From NCBI RefSeq assembly GCF_013823965.1, contig NZ_PNNA01000060.1, positions 1 to 51,718 on the forward strand: a stretch of DNA of 51,718 nucleotides. The letters are read 5' to 3'. Below the pieces are notes generated by a model. It was not told where the DNA came from. It searched no databases and saw only the letters and a list, made by a program, of their open reading frames with translations. Positions 1 through 8,914 of this stretch are shown piece by piece. The position numbers were made by a program, and so were the translations under genes. Numbering within the stretch: position 1 is the stretch's first letter; the number at the start of each line of letters is the position of its first letter. The stretch comes from Flavobacterium sp. GTDB lineage: Bacteria; Bacteroidota; Bacteroidia; Flavobacteriales; Flavobacteriaceae.

Positions 1-2
1 CT

Positions 3-920
3 ACAGGTGCCGGAATGATGGACTGTAAAAAAGCTTTAGTTGAAGCTGATGGAGATTTCGATAAAGCTATACAAAACCTTAGAGAAAAAGGACAAAAAGT
101 GGCCGCTAATCGTTCTGACCGTGAGTCTTCTGAAGGAGCTGCTGTTTCTTTTATCAATGCCGACAAAACCAAAGGAGCTATCATCACTTTAAACTGTGAA
201 ACAGATTTCGTAGGTAAAAACGAAGCTTTCGTAACTTTGGCTAAAGAATTAGTTGAAAAAGCAATCAACTTCTCTTCTAAAGAAGAATTCTTGGCATCAG
301 ATTTCAACGGAATTACTGTTGCTGAAAAATTAATTGAGCAAACTGGCGTTATTGGAGAAAAAATCGAAATCGGTGGTTTCGAAATTTTAGAAGGCGCTTT
401 CGTTGGATCTTATGTTCACGTTAACAAAATTGCTGCTTTAACTGCAATTTCTGCACCAATTGCTAATGGTGACGTTTTAACTAAAGACATCTCTATGCAA
501 GTTGCTTCTATGGGAGCTGACACACTATCTTACAAAGATTTTGACCCATCTTTCGTTGATTCTGAACTTGCTGCACGTATTGCTATCATCGAAAAAGAAA
601 ATGAAGAAGCAAAACGTTTAGGAAAAACATTGAAAAATGTTCCTAAATACATTTCTTTCTCTCAATTAACCGAAGAAGTGTTAAAACAAGCGGAAGAAGA
701 TGCTAAAGCGGAATTAAAAGCGGAAGGTAAACCAGAACAAATTTGGGATAAAATTATTCCAGGAAAATTGCTACGTTTCATCTCTGACAATACTACTTTA
801 GATCAAGAAAAAGCTTTATTAGATCAAAACTTCATCAAAGATGATAGTAAAAAAGTAGGTGATTACGTTAAAGGATTCAACGTTGAAATTACAGGTTTCA
901 AAAGAGTTACTTTAGGTTAA
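3..920 (+). CDS. tsf: Elongation factor Ts, 5' end cut by the window edge
   Basis: EF-Ts is the guanine-nucleotide exchange factor that recycles EF-Tu-GDP during translation. The frame is open from base 3 and the first visible residues, TGAGMMDCKK, are the conserved N-terminal UBA-like region, so about 15 codons lie outside the window. The core motif TDFVGKNEAF that contacts EF-Tu is present and the protein ends normally. The internal ATG at position 15 is not the start. rpsB usually lies just upstream, but that cannot be seen here. A hairpin terminator follows at 942-975. Confidence 0.97.
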   Translation, partial: TGAGMMDCKKALVEADGDFDKAIQNLREKGQKVAANRSDRESSEGAAVSFINADKTKGAIITLNCETDFVGKNEAFVTLAKELVEKAINFSSKEEFLASDFNGITVAEKLIEQTGVIGEKIEIGGFEILEGAFVGSYVHVNKIAALTAISAPIANGDVLTKDISMQVASMGADTLSYKDFDPSFVDSELAARIAIIEKENEEAKRLGKTLKNVPKYISFSQLTEEVLKQAEEDAKAELKAEGKPEQIWDKIIPGKLLRFISDNTTLDQEKALLDQNFIKDDSKKVGDYVKGFNVEITGFKRVTLG

Positions 921-941
921 TCTATTCTAAACTCAAATATA

Positions 942-975
942 AAATCCCATTTCGAAGCAATTTGAAATGGGATTT
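942..975. terminator. Bidirectional hairpin terminator between tsf and the lacI-type gene
   Basis: A 12-bp stem, AAATCCCATTTC (942-953) with GAAATGGGATTT (964-975), is flanked by A and T runs. It sits between two convergent genes and can end both transcripts. Confidence 0.8.
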
Positions 976-999
976 TTATTTTAAAATCAGTTCAGTAAT

Positions 1000-2028
1000 T
1001 TATTTCGTCTTCAAACTCGACTCTCTTTCTATGATACTCGTCTCCAATTCGATTGTTCTGGGAACAAACACCTTTCCGTCTTTGTGGCAAATCATTTCTT
1101 CAAGTAGTAAACCGAAAGCGGCAACTCCCATTTCGTAACTCGGTTGGTCTACAGTACTTAATTTTGGGGTTATTACTTGCGACATAAACCAATTGCTGAA
1201 ACCAATTACCGCAATTTGATTGGGCACTTGAATCTCTTTTTCATTAAAATAGGCCAAAACCCCAACGGCAACCAAATCCGTGATGACAAAAATTCCATCC
1301 ACATCAGGATGATCTTCCACAATTTGTTTGGCAAATTCCACGCCTTCTTCAAATGTGACATTTTTGCAAGTGTAAACCAATTTGGAATCATAAGGAATTC
1401 CATTTTTTTCCAAAGCTTTTTTATAACCTATAAAACGATCAATGGCGTTTTGTGGATTTTCTGGACCCCTAATATGGGCGATTTTTTTGCATCCCTTGTC
1501 AATTAAATGTTGAACTGCTTCCATCGCTGCTTTCTGGTCATTGATAATCACTTTGGAACTTGGAATTAATTTCGATATTTTGTCAAACTGGACAAAAGGA
1601 ATTTCTTTTCGAAGGATTTCCTTGATGTGAAAATCATTGTTGGATTCATTGGAAAGCGACATTATGATTCCGTCCACCCTTTTATTGACCAAAAGGGCCA
1701 CCTGTTTTTTTTCTAATTCCAAGGATTCATTCGACTGTAGAATAATAACGAGATAACCTTTTTTCTCGGCTTCGGCGATGATGCCATTGATTACGTTCGA
1801 AAAAAAATGATGTACCACTTCAGGGATGATTAACCCAATGGTTTTTGACTCTTTGGTTCGCAGGTTTACGGCAAAACTATTGGGCGTGTAATTTAGTTCA
1901 TCTGCCAAAGCAACAACTGCTTTTCGAGTTTTCTCGCTTACGTCTGGATAGTTTTTTAATGCTTTTGAAACAGTGGTAATCGATATTCCCAAAGTTTCGG
2001 CAATTTCTTTTAGAGTAGTCTCTTTCAT
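1000..2028 (-). CDS. LacI-family transcriptional regulator of the adjacent sugar locus
   Basis: This is a DNA-binding repressor or activator of the LacI/GalR family, 342 residues, the usual length. Residues 1-25 (TLKEIAETLGISITTVSKALK) are the family helix-turn-helix, followed by the hinge helix near residue 50 and a periplasmic-binding-protein-like effector domain starting at KTIGLIIPEV. It is divergent from the TonB receptor, and two identical palindromes of LacI type lie between them (2063-2076 and 2084-2097). The neighbours (symporter, fructokinase, sucrose phosphorylase-like enzyme) suggest sucrose or a product of its breakdown as effector; this is inference. The first operator lies 35-48 bp upstream of its own start, so autoregulation is likely. 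Confidence 0.93.
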   Translation of the reverse strand: MKETTLKEIAETLGISITTVSKALKNYPDVSEKTRKAVVALADELNYTPNSFAVNLRTKESKTIGLIIPEVVHHFFSNVINGIIAEAEKKGYLVIILQSNESLELEKKQVALLVNKRVDGIIMSLSNESNNDFHIKEILRKEIPFVQFDKISKLIPSSKVIINDQKAAMEAVQHLIDKGCKKIAHIRGPENPQNAIDRFIGYKKALEKNGIPYDSKLVYTCKNVTFEEGVEFAKQIVEDHPDVDGIFVITDLVAVGVLAYFNEKEIQVPNQIAVIGFSNWFMSQVITPKLSTVDQPSYEMGVAAFGLLLEEMICHKDGKVFVPRTIELETSIIERESSLKTK

Positions 2029-2062
2029 GTAACAAATATGAGAAAAAAATATTAAATATAAT

Positions 2063-2076
2063 CGAAAACGTTTTCG
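2063..2076. promoter_or_regulatory. LacI-type operator O1
   Basis: CGAAAACGTTTTCG is a perfect 14-bp palindrome with the central CG typical of LacI-family operators. Its centre (2069.5) is exactly 21 bp from the centre of the second copy, two helical turns, so both face the same side of the DNA. Confidence 0.85.
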
Positions 2077-2080
2077 GTGT

Positions 2081-2100
2081 TTTCGAAAACGTTTTCGAAA
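2081..2100. promoter_or_regulatory. LacI-type operator O2, extended palindrome
   Basis: The core CGAAAACGTTTTCG (2084-2097) repeats O1 exactly, and here the symmetry extends to 20 bp (2081-2100). It lies upstream of the candidate -7 box of the TonB receptor gene (2132-2139), so the protein may act from upstream, by looping or as an activator, rather than by blocking the -7 region. Confidence 0.85.
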
Positions 2101-2131
2101 AAAATATGTTTAAATTTAACAGTTATAAAAT

Positions 2132-2139
2132 TAGTTTTG
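2132..2139 (+). promoter_or_regulatory. Candidate -7 box of the sugar operon
   Basis: TAGTTTTG matches the Bacteroidota -7 consensus TAnnTTTG and lies 45 bp before the receptor start codon. No clear TTG-type -33 element is seen at the usual spacing, which would fit a promoter that needs an activator. Confidence 0.5.
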
Positions 2140-2183
2140 AAAAAAAATAACCAAACTATTTATTAATCAAATAATTTTAAACC

Positions 2184-4604
2184 ATGAAAAGAAGTAATTC
2201 AGTATTGAAAAAGTTGGGATTGATTGTGGCATTGCTGATTGTCAACCTATCCTTTTCACAAAATGAAACTGCAGCTGTTAGTGACACAATAAAAACGACT
2301 CAACTGGAAGATGTTGTCATAACTGGTGTTGTAAACCCAAAAGCAAAAATCAAGTCCAGCGTGTCAATCACGACTATGGACGTGAAACAAGTTGAGCAAT
2401 CAGCACCTAGATCTACAGCAGAAATTTTCCGTTCCATTCCTGGAATTCGCTCCGAATCGTCCGGCGGAGAAGGAAACTCGAATATTTCGGTTCGTGGTGT
2501 GCCTATCTCATCTGGAGGGTCTAAATATTTACAAATTCAAGAAGACGGATTACCTGTGCTTTTATTTGGTGATATTGCCTTTGCAACAGCTGATATATTT
2601 ACAAGATTTGACGGAAACGTTGCCAAAATCGAAGCCATTCGTGGTGGATCGGCATCTACTTTATCCTCCAATTCTCCTGGTGGAATCATCAACTTTATCA
2701 GCAAAACAGGAAAAACTGAAGGCGGAATGTTGAGAACTAGTTTTGGATTGGATTACAACAATTTTAGAACAGATGTTGACTACGGAACCAAAATTGGGGA
2801 CGGTTTATATTTTCATGTTGGCGGTTTTTACAGAGCGGGTGAAGGTGTAAGAAAAACGGGTTCCACATCTAATAATGGTGGACAGGTAAAATTCAACCTT
2901 ACGAAAGAATTTCAAAATGGAAAAGTAACGGTTTATGCCAAATTCTTAAATGACAGAGCTGCGGCTTACATGCCAATGCCGGTAAAAGTTACAGGAACAA
3001 ATGCCAATCCAAGTTGGGGAAGCGTTAGTGGTTTTGATGCCACAACAGGAGCCTTGCAATCCATTTATTTGAACCACAATGTAGGTCTTGGTACCAATGG
3101 AGAATTAAGAAGAGAAAATGTTGCTGACGGAATGAATCCCATTTCAAAATCGATTGGTGTGAGTGCAGCATTTGATTTGGAAGACGGTTGGAAAATTACC
3201 GAAAATGGTCGTTATTCCTCAAACAGCGGTGGATTTATTGCTCCATTTCCAGCAGAAGTTGGTTCGGCTGCGGCAATTGCTGCTTCTTTTGGAGCAGGTT
3301 CCACATTGACTTATGCCGATTCAGGAACTCCATTTAACAATCCAAATGGATTAGTATCCAGAATTCACATGTTCGACGCACAATTAAATGATTTAAGCAA
3401 CTTCATGAATGATTTAAGAGTGACTAAAAAATTTGATAACATAGGCGTTACTGCGGGTTACTTCAAATCTATCCAAAATATTTCTACATCTTGGTTGTGG
3501 AACTCCTATTTACAGGAAGTTTCGGACAACAACCCGCGTTTGATAAATGTGAAAAATGCCACTGGAAATTTATTGTCAGAAAATGGTTTGTATGCTTATG
3601 GCACACCAGCTTGGGGTAATTTAGCCCGTAATTATGACACACAGTACAATGTATCGGCTCCTTATGTAAACATTTCTATTGATGCAACTGAAAACCTTTC
3701 TCTTGAAGGTGGTTTGCGCTATGATTTGGGTAAAGTGTCAGGATCTTTTACTGGTGGTACATCAAGCACTCATGACATCAATAATAACGGAATTATTTCA
3801 GTTCCGGAACAAAATGTTTTTGCTGTAAATACCGCCAATGAAACTGCCGTAAATTACGATTACGATTATGTTTCTTACACTTTGGGCGCCAACTATTTAT
3901 TGACGGCAAAACAATCTCTTTTTGCCAGATACAGCAAAGGTGCTTCCGCAAAAGCAGACCGTATTTTGTTTTCAGGATTGAATTATCTAGATGGAAGTAA
4001 AATCAATGCATTGGACTTTTTGACTCAAGCCGAATTAGGATACAAACTTAAGTTTCCAAAAGGATATGTTTATGCAACTGCTTTTCATTCTAAAACCGAC
4101 GAGCAAGGTGGTTTTGAAGCTACTTCAAACAGCATCATCCAAAACAATTATAAATCGTATGGTTTAGAATTGGAATCTTCTTATAACGTGAATGACAATT
4201 TCAATGTACGTGGTGCTTTAACATACACAAAAGCGGAAATTACATCAGGTGGCAACAAAGGAAATGAGCCAAGAAGACAACCAAAATTGATGTACAATTT
4301 GATGCCAACTTATAACTTCTCTGGAAATAAAAATGCTGTAGGGTTGAGCTTTATTGGTCAAAGCAAAGCATTCGCACAAGATTCAAATCAATTGGTAATG
4401 AACGGTTTTGTAATCGTAAATGCATTTGTTGATTTTGAAATCACAAAAGGATTATCCGTAAATTTATCTGCAAACAACTTATTTGACACCTTGGCAATTA
4501 CCGAGTCAGAAGAAGGAAACATCACAGACAATACGGTAAATTACGTAAGAGCAAGACCAATGCCGGGAAGATCGGTTTCTATGGCTTTATCTTATAGATT
4601 TTAA
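2184..4604 (+). CDS. TonB-dependent outer-membrane receptor, first gene of the sugar locus
   Basis: An 806-residue outer-membrane receptor that should import its ligand with TonB/ExbBD energy. It has a signal peptide ending at NLSFSQ, a TonB-box-like stretch (QLEDVVITGV, about residues 41-50), a plug domain (RSTAEIFRSIPGIRSESSGG through EAIRGGSASTLSSNSPGGIINF) and a beta barrel ending in the aromatic C-terminus SYRF. It lacks the N-terminal carboxypeptidase-like domain of SusC proteins and no SusD gene follows, so this is not a polysaccharide-utilization pair but a receptor for a small sugar. The downstream genes point to sucrose. A terminator-like hairpin at 4606-4665 separates it from the transporter, so the later genes may be read through or have their own promoter. 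Confidence 0.93.
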   Translation: MKRSNSVLKKLGLIVALLIVNLSFSQNETAAVSDTIKTTQLEDVVITGVVNPKAKIKSSVSITTMDVKQVEQSAPRSTAEIFRSIPGIRSESSGGEGNSNISVRGVPISSGGSKYLQIQEDGLPVLLFGDIAFATADIFTRFDGNVAKIEAIRGGSASTLSSNSPGGIINFISKTGKTEGGMLRTSFGLDYNNFRTDVDYGTKIGDGLYFHVGGFYRAGEGVRKTGSTSNNGGQVKFNLTKEFQNGKVTVYAKFLNDRAAAYMPMPVKVTGTNANPSWGSVSGFDATTGALQSIYLNHNVGLGTNGELRRENVADGMNPISKSIGVSAAFDLEDGWKITENGRYSSNSGGFIAPFPAEVGSAAAIAASFGAGSTLTYADSGTPFNNPNGLVSRIHMFDAQLNDLSNFMNDLRVTKKFDNIGVTAGYFKSIQNISTSWLWNSYLQEVSDNNPRLINVKNATGNLLSENGLYAYGTPAWGNLARNYDTQYNVSAPYVNISIDATENLSLEGGLRYDLGKVSGSFTGGTSSTHDINNNGIISVPEQNVFAVNTANETAVNYDYDYVSYTLGANYLLTAKQSLFARYSKGASAKADRILFSGLNYLDGSKINALDFLTQAELGYKLKFPKGYVYATAFHSKTDEQGGFEATSNSIIQNNYKSYGLELESSYNVNDNFNVRGALTYTKAEITSGGNKGNEPRRQPKLMYNLMPTYNFSGNKNAVGLSFIGQSKAFAQDSNQLVMNGFVIVNAFVDFEITKGLSVNLSANNLFDTLAITESEEGNITDNTVNYVRARPMPGRSVSMALSYRF

Positions 4605-4605
4605 T

Positions 4606-4665
4606 CAATTCCTGTATTTAGTTTATGAACAATTCTTGTATCTCAAAAGTACAGGAATTGTTTTT
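4606..4665 (+). terminator. Hairpin after the receptor gene
   Basis: CAATTCCTGTA (4606-4616) pairs with TACAGGAATTG (4650-4660), followed by five T. The 33-nt loop is long, so it may act as a partial terminator that lowers expression of the inner-membrane and cytoplasmic genes relative to the receptor. Confidence 0.6.
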
Positions 4666-4777
4666 AATAAAAATCGAGTTTATTATAAGATTCTTTAAAC
4701 GTGTCGAAATTAAAAAAATCGTTTATTTGTTTCATTCTTTTTCCATTTAATGATCTAATAAAATAACTTCCCAAGCT

Positions 4778-6082
4778 ATGTTCAAAAAGACAAAACTGAA
4801 TTTCTGGCAGATTATCAATATGAATGTGGGTTTTTTTGGAATTCAATACAGTTTTGGTTTGCAACAAAGTGCTGTTAATCCTATATATGACTTTTTACAT
4901 GCAAGTCCAGATCAAATTCCGATACTTAATCTTGCTGGGCCATTAACGGGATTATTGATTCAACCCATTATTGGCGCGATGAGTGACAAGACATGGCATC
5001 CAAGATGGGGAAGAAGAAAACCGTACTTTTTTATTGGAGCCATCATTTGCAGTATCGCGTTGTTTCTATTCCCGTTTAGCAGTTCCTTATGGATGGCCGC
5101 TGGTTTGCTTTGGATTTTAGACGTAGGAAACAACACCGCCATGGAACCGTATCGTGCTTTTATTGCAGATACTCTGGACGAAGAACAACAACCCGTAGGT
5201 TTTCAGGCTCAAAGTTTTTTTACAGGGTTCGGACAGTTTCTGGCTTATATTTCTCTTTTTCTGTTTCCAATTGTTTTTGTTGGTTATACAGGATCGTTGC
5301 CCACTTGGATTTATGCCTCCTTCTTTTTAGGAGCAATCCTTTCTGTAACTTCCATTTGGTGGAGTATGAGCAAAACCAAAGAAATTCCGCCATCAGCAGA
5401 AGAATTAGCGATTTTAAAAGCGGAACCATTAAACATCTTTTCGCCCTTCATTGATATTTATAAAGCCGTTTTAGAAATGCCAACAGTGATGTGGCAACTG
5501 TTTTTGGTGTATTTGTTTCAGTGGTATGCAATGATGTGCTATTGGCAAAACAATTCGAAAAGTATTGCCTTGTCTGTGTGGAATGTCACTCCAAAGGATG
5601 CGATAAATTACGAAAAAGCTGTAGAATGGAATGGTTTAATTGGCGCTTTTGGATTTATAGTTACATTTTCAATTGCCTTTTATTTGGCCAAATTAGCCAA
5701 AAAACACGGCGCAAAAATGATTCATTTTGGGTGTCTGCTTTTTGGAGCTAGTTCTTTTTTGTGGTTTCCAACTGTAGAAAATCAATACCTGTTTTTTGCA
5801 GTAATTATTGGCTACGGAATTGCTTGGGCAAGCATGATGGGTATTCCTTATTTGATGGTCGTAGCGGTTGTTCCAAAAGAACGTTATGGAGTTTATATGG
5901 GAATCATAAACATGATGATCGTGATTCCAATGATTATCCAAAACCTGTCCTTTGGTTACATCTTAAAGAACTTCTTGGATAATGACCCTCGTCAAGCCAT
6001 TCGTTTTGCGGGTGTATTATTAGTGCTTGCTGCTATTTGCACCTTGTTAATCAAAATAAAAAACACAAAATTAAGTGAATAA
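4778..6082 (+). CDS. MFS sugar symporter of the SLC45/sucrose-transporter type
   Basis: A 434-residue inner-membrane transporter with about 12 hydrophobic segments. The loop DKTWHPRWGRRKPYFFIGAI (about residues 69-88) carries the GRR-K/R-P signature shared by plant sucrose/proton symporters and SLC45 proteins, and residues 10-45 (NMNVGFFGIQYSFGLQQSAV) fit the same group. It probably moves an intact disaccharide from periplasm to cytoplasm with protons. The kinase gene start lies 16 bp after its stop, indicating co-transcription. Sucrose is inferred from the neighbours; maltose or a related disaccharide is the main alternative. Confidence 0.9.
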   Translation: MFKKTKLNFWQIINMNVGFFGIQYSFGLQQSAVNPIYDFLHASPDQIPILNLAGPLTGLLIQPIIGAMSDKTWHPRWGRRKPYFFIGAIICSIALFLFPFSSSLWMAAGLLWILDVGNNTAMEPYRAFIADTLDEEQQPVGFQAQSFFTGFGQFLAYISLFLFPIVFVGYTGSLPTWIYASFFLGAILSVTSIWWSMSKTKEIPPSAEELAILKAEPLNIFSPFIDIYKAVLEMPTVMWQLFLVYLFQWYAMMCYWQNNSKSIALSVWNVTPKDAINYEKAVEWNGLIGAFGFIVTFSIAFYLAKLAKKHGAKMIHFGCLLFGASSFLWFPTVENQYLFFAVIIGYGIAWASMMGIPYLMVVAVVPKERYGVYMGIINMMIVIPMIIQNLSFGYILKNFLDNDPRQAIRFAGVLLVLAAICTLLIKIKNTKLSE

Positions 6083-6098
6083 TGTAATACATAATAAT

Positions 6099-7025
6099 AT
6101 GGATGAAATAGATATCCTTTGTGTAGGTGAAGTCCTAGTCGATTTTATTGGGCATCAAGAAGGGGTACTCATCAATGAAACTAGAGATTATCACAGGTAT
6201 TTAGGAGGTTCGCCCACTAATGTTGCCATGAATTCAACGCGATTAGGGTTGAATACCATTATGGTTGCAACTGTTGGAAACGATGGTTTTGGATCCTATA
6301 TTACGAAACGATTAGAGAGTGTTGGCGTGAACACAAACCATCTTAACGTCCTGGATGATAAATCGACTAGCGTGATTTTTGTTTCAAGATCCGAGGGAAC
6401 ACCAGATTTCATTCCGTATCGTTCAGCAGATTGTTGCATTTATGAAGAACAAATTTCAAGAGAAATACTATCCCGTACAAAGATATTTCACACCACTTGT
6501 TTCGCATTGAGTAAAAATCCCGCGCAGAAAACCATCTTAAAGAAAGCACAAGAAGCACACGATTTAGGATGTCAGTTAAGTATCGATGTCAACTATGCCA
6601 AAAAACTGTGGAAAAGTCAAAAAAAGGCTTTTAAAGTAATAAAAACCTATTGTCAGTATAATCCATTAATAAAAATTAGTGAAGATGATATGCTGCGTCT
6701 TTTTGAGAAAGAACTTCCCCATCAAGAAATATTTGATTTTTTTCATCATCAGGGAGTAGACACGGTTTGCTTGACTTTAGGCAGCAAAGGGGTAAAATTA
6801 TCTCAAAAAGGAAAAGAAGTCATACAAATGCCGGCAATAAAAATTGACAAAGTTTTGGACTCCACAGGAGCGGGTGATGCTTTTTGGTCCGGATTTTTAT
6901 TTGCTCACATAAAAGAAAAATCAATCAATCAATGTCTGGATATTGCTTTAAAATTAGCAGCTTTAAAACTACAAAATGTAGGTCGATTACCGGACAACAT
7001 CAACATTCTATCTAAACTTTTGTAA
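6099..7025 (+). CDS. PfkB-family carbohydrate kinase, probable fructokinase
   Basis: A 308-residue ribokinase/PfkB-fold sugar kinase. The N-terminal motif GGSPTNVAMNSTRLGL and the C-terminal signature DSTGAGDAFWSGFLF (its Asp being the catalytic base, with the GAGD anion hole) are intact. The ATG at 6099 gives MDEIDILCVGEVLVDF, the normal family start; a GTG at 6075 would overlap the transporter gene and add residues with no family match. It lies between a disaccharide symporter and a sucrose phosphorylase-like enzyme, so it would convert the released fructose to fructose 6-phosphate. 2-keto-3-deoxygluconate kinase is a less likely reading. Confidence 0.88.
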   Translation: MDEIDILCVGEVLVDFIGHQEGVLINETRDYHRYLGGSPTNVAMNSTRLGLNTIMVATVGNDGFGSYITKRLESVGVNTNHLNVLDDKSTSVIFVSRSEGTPDFIPYRSADCCIYEEQISREILSRTKIFHTTCFALSKNPAQKTILKKAQEAHDLGCQLSIDVNYAKKLWKSQKKAFKVIKTYCQYNPLIKISEDDMLRLFEKELPHQEIFDFFHHQGVDTVCLTLGSKGVKLSQKGKEVIQMPAIKIDKVLDSTGAGDAFWSGFLFAHIKEKSINQCLDIALKLAALKLQNVGRLPDNINILSKLL

Positions 7026-7030
7026 ATACG

Positions 7031-8767
7031 ATGCAACAAAATAATAAAAAAATCAGCAATGGTGTAATGCTCAATATTTATCCGGATAGCATTGGAGAAA
7101 AATTTAGTGACACCATAACCATGCTTAAAATGCCCGATTTTAAAAAAGTGTTCTCTTTACTATACGTGTTGCCTACCTTTTTTAATAGTGATTTAGACAG
7201 AGGTTTTTCTATTATTGATTATGACATAAATAAAGATTTAATAGACCCCAAAGATTTAAAGGACTTGAATGAACTCCAGATAAAGCTGAAGTTTGATATT
7301 GTGCTAAATCATCTTTCGGTAGCTTCACCGCAGTTTAAAGACTTATTGGAGCACGGAAATAAATCTAAATTCAAAGACTTTTTCATCAATTGGAATGAGT
7401 TCTGGGAAGGTAACGGACTAAAAAATGAAGACGGAATTGTAATTCCAAAACCAGAGTTTCTCAACAAATTGTTTATGAGAAAAACGGGCTTGCCCATATT
7501 GAAAGTGCGTTTTCCAGATGGTACGGAACAACCGTATTGGAATACTTTTTATCAACAAATAACCTACAATCCGATTGCTGTAACAGATTTAAAAAACATA
7601 AAAGGATTAACTGAAGAGCAAAACCTATTTATTATTGACCTCATTAATACTGCAATTAAAGATAATCAAGATTTTACAACCATTAATTTTGAAGATTGCA
7701 CTCCATTTAAATCAGCAATTTTACAAATTATAGAACAAAAGCGCTCCTATTTAGGACAAATGGATGTCAATGCGGCATCGCCTTTGGTGTGGGAATTTTA
7801 TAAAGAAACTCTAAAAAAATTAAGCGAATACGGTTGTAATATCCTTCGATTAGACGCGTTTGCCTATTTGCACAAACAAGTAGGAGAATCCAATTTTTTC
7901 AATAAACCGGGAACTTGGGAGTATTTAGAGCGTATTAAAAAAATAGCACAACAAAATGATTTGATGCTATTGCCCGAAATTCACGCAGAATATGGTTTGC
8001 ATTTACATGATGAAGTCGCCAATGAAGGATATCACATTTATGACTTTTTCTTGCCTGGTTTAACGATACATACCATCGAAAATAAAACCAGTAAAGCCTT
8101 GATAAAATGGGCTAAAGAAATTGTTGCCAAAAAATATAAAACAGTAAACATGCTGGGTTGCCACGATGGAATACCTGTTCTGGATTTGAAAGGCAAGGAA
8201 GTAAATGGTGTTTATAACAAAGGATTACTAGAAGATGCCGAAATCGAAAGCATCATGAATACAATTATGGAACGTGGCGGTCGAGTAAAAAATCTTTACG
8301 ACCCTTCTGGGAATAAAATTTCTTATTATCAAATCAATGCAACCTTTTTTAGTGCATTGGGAGAAGACGAACAAAAGTTGCTTCTTGCCAGAGTCATTCA
8401 AATGTTTATGCCGGGAATACCGCAGGTTTGGTATCTAGATGTTTTTGCTGGTAAAAACAATTACGAAGCAGCAGATAATGGTGGAAGTGCCGGACATAAA
8501 GAAATTAATCGCACCACATTGACAATGCACGATATCGAACAAGGGCTTAAAAGAGAAGTTGTTGCAAAACAGCTAGACATTATTCGTTTAAGAAATACGT
8601 CGAATGCGTTTTCAGGTCAAATAGAAATCAATGATACAATAGATAGCATTATAGACATCAAATGGATAAATGGCAACACGATAGCGCACTTAAAAGCAAA
8701 CCTTCAAACTAATGGTTTCACAATTGACCAAACGGAAAATAATTTGACAAACACCATGTTTTTTTAA
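7031..8767 (+). CDS. GH13 subfamily 18 enzyme, sucrose phosphorylase-like
   Basis: Related to sucrose phosphorylases, which turn sucrose plus phosphate into glucose 1-phosphate and fructose in the cytoplasm (no signal peptide here). The GH13 catalytic residues are visible: nucleophile Asp275 in RLDAF, acid/base Glu316 in LPEIH, and Asp379 in CHDGI. The C-terminal half (YQINATFFSALG, MPGIPQVWYLDVFAGKNN, EINRTTLTMHDIEQ) follows sucrose phosphorylase closely, but the usual INRH is INRT. At 578 residues it is about 75 longer than the roughly 500-residue enzymes; the extra sequence lies at about residues 120-215, before the nucleophile strand. Related phosphorylases for sucrose 6'-phosphate or glucosylglycerate are alternatives. 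It starts 5 bp after the kinase gene. Confidence 0.85.
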   Translation: MQQNNKKISNGVMLNIYPDSIGEKFSDTITMLKMPDFKKVFSLLYVLPTFFNSDLDRGFSIIDYDINKDLIDPKDLKDLNELQIKLKFDIVLNHLSVASPQFKDLLEHGNKSKFKDFFINWNEFWEGNGLKNEDGIVIPKPEFLNKLFMRKTGLPILKVRFPDGTEQPYWNTFYQQITYNPIAVTDLKNIKGLTEEQNLFIIDLINTAIKDNQDFTTINFEDCTPFKSAILQIIEQKRSYLGQMDVNAASPLVWEFYKETLKKLSEYGCNILRLDAFAYLHKQVGESNFFNKPGTWEYLERIKKIAQQNDLMLLPEIHAEYGLHLHDEVANEGYHIYDFFLPGLTIHTIENKTSKALIKWAKEIVAKKYKTVNMLGCHDGIPVLDLKGKEVNGVYNKGLLEDAEIESIMNTIMERGGRVKNLYDPSGNKISYYQINATFFSALGEDEQKLLLARVIQMFMPGIPQVWYLDVFAGKNNYEAADNGGSAGHKEINRTTLTMHDIEQGLKREVVAKQLDIIRLRNTSNAFSGQIEINDTIDSIIDIKWINGNTIAHLKANLQTNGFTIDQTENNLTNTMFF

Positions 8768-8873
8768 ATTCCAAAAGCAACAGCCTAGACATATTTATGC
8801 AATATTAATGTAAACAATGGCTTAAAATAATTTATTCCGGTCTTAAACAAACACAAATCCAAAAATAAAACTC

Positions 8874-8881
8874 TATTTTTG
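8874..8881 (+). promoter_or_regulatory. Candidate -7 box for tag
   Basis: TATTTTTG fits TAnnTTTG and lies 33 bp before the tag ATG. It covers a possible upstream TTG codon at 8879, which argues that 8879 is not a start. Confidence 0.45.
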
Positions 8882-8914
8882 GGTATTGAAAATTTAGAAG
8901 AACAGGAATATTAT

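Noticed and set aside
4664..4867. A 67-codon open frame on the minus strand overlapping the symporter start
   Set aside because: It overlaps the 5' end of a real gene, has no family signal and lies on an AT-rich spacer; it is a shadow frame.
6075..6098. GTG start for the PfkB kinase at 6075
   Set aside because: It overlaps the symporter gene and adds eight residues with no family match; ATG 6099 gives the normal N-terminus.
8879..8914. TTG start for tag at 8879
   Set aside because: It overlaps a -7 box and adds 12 unrelated residues; the ATG at 8915 gives the family length.
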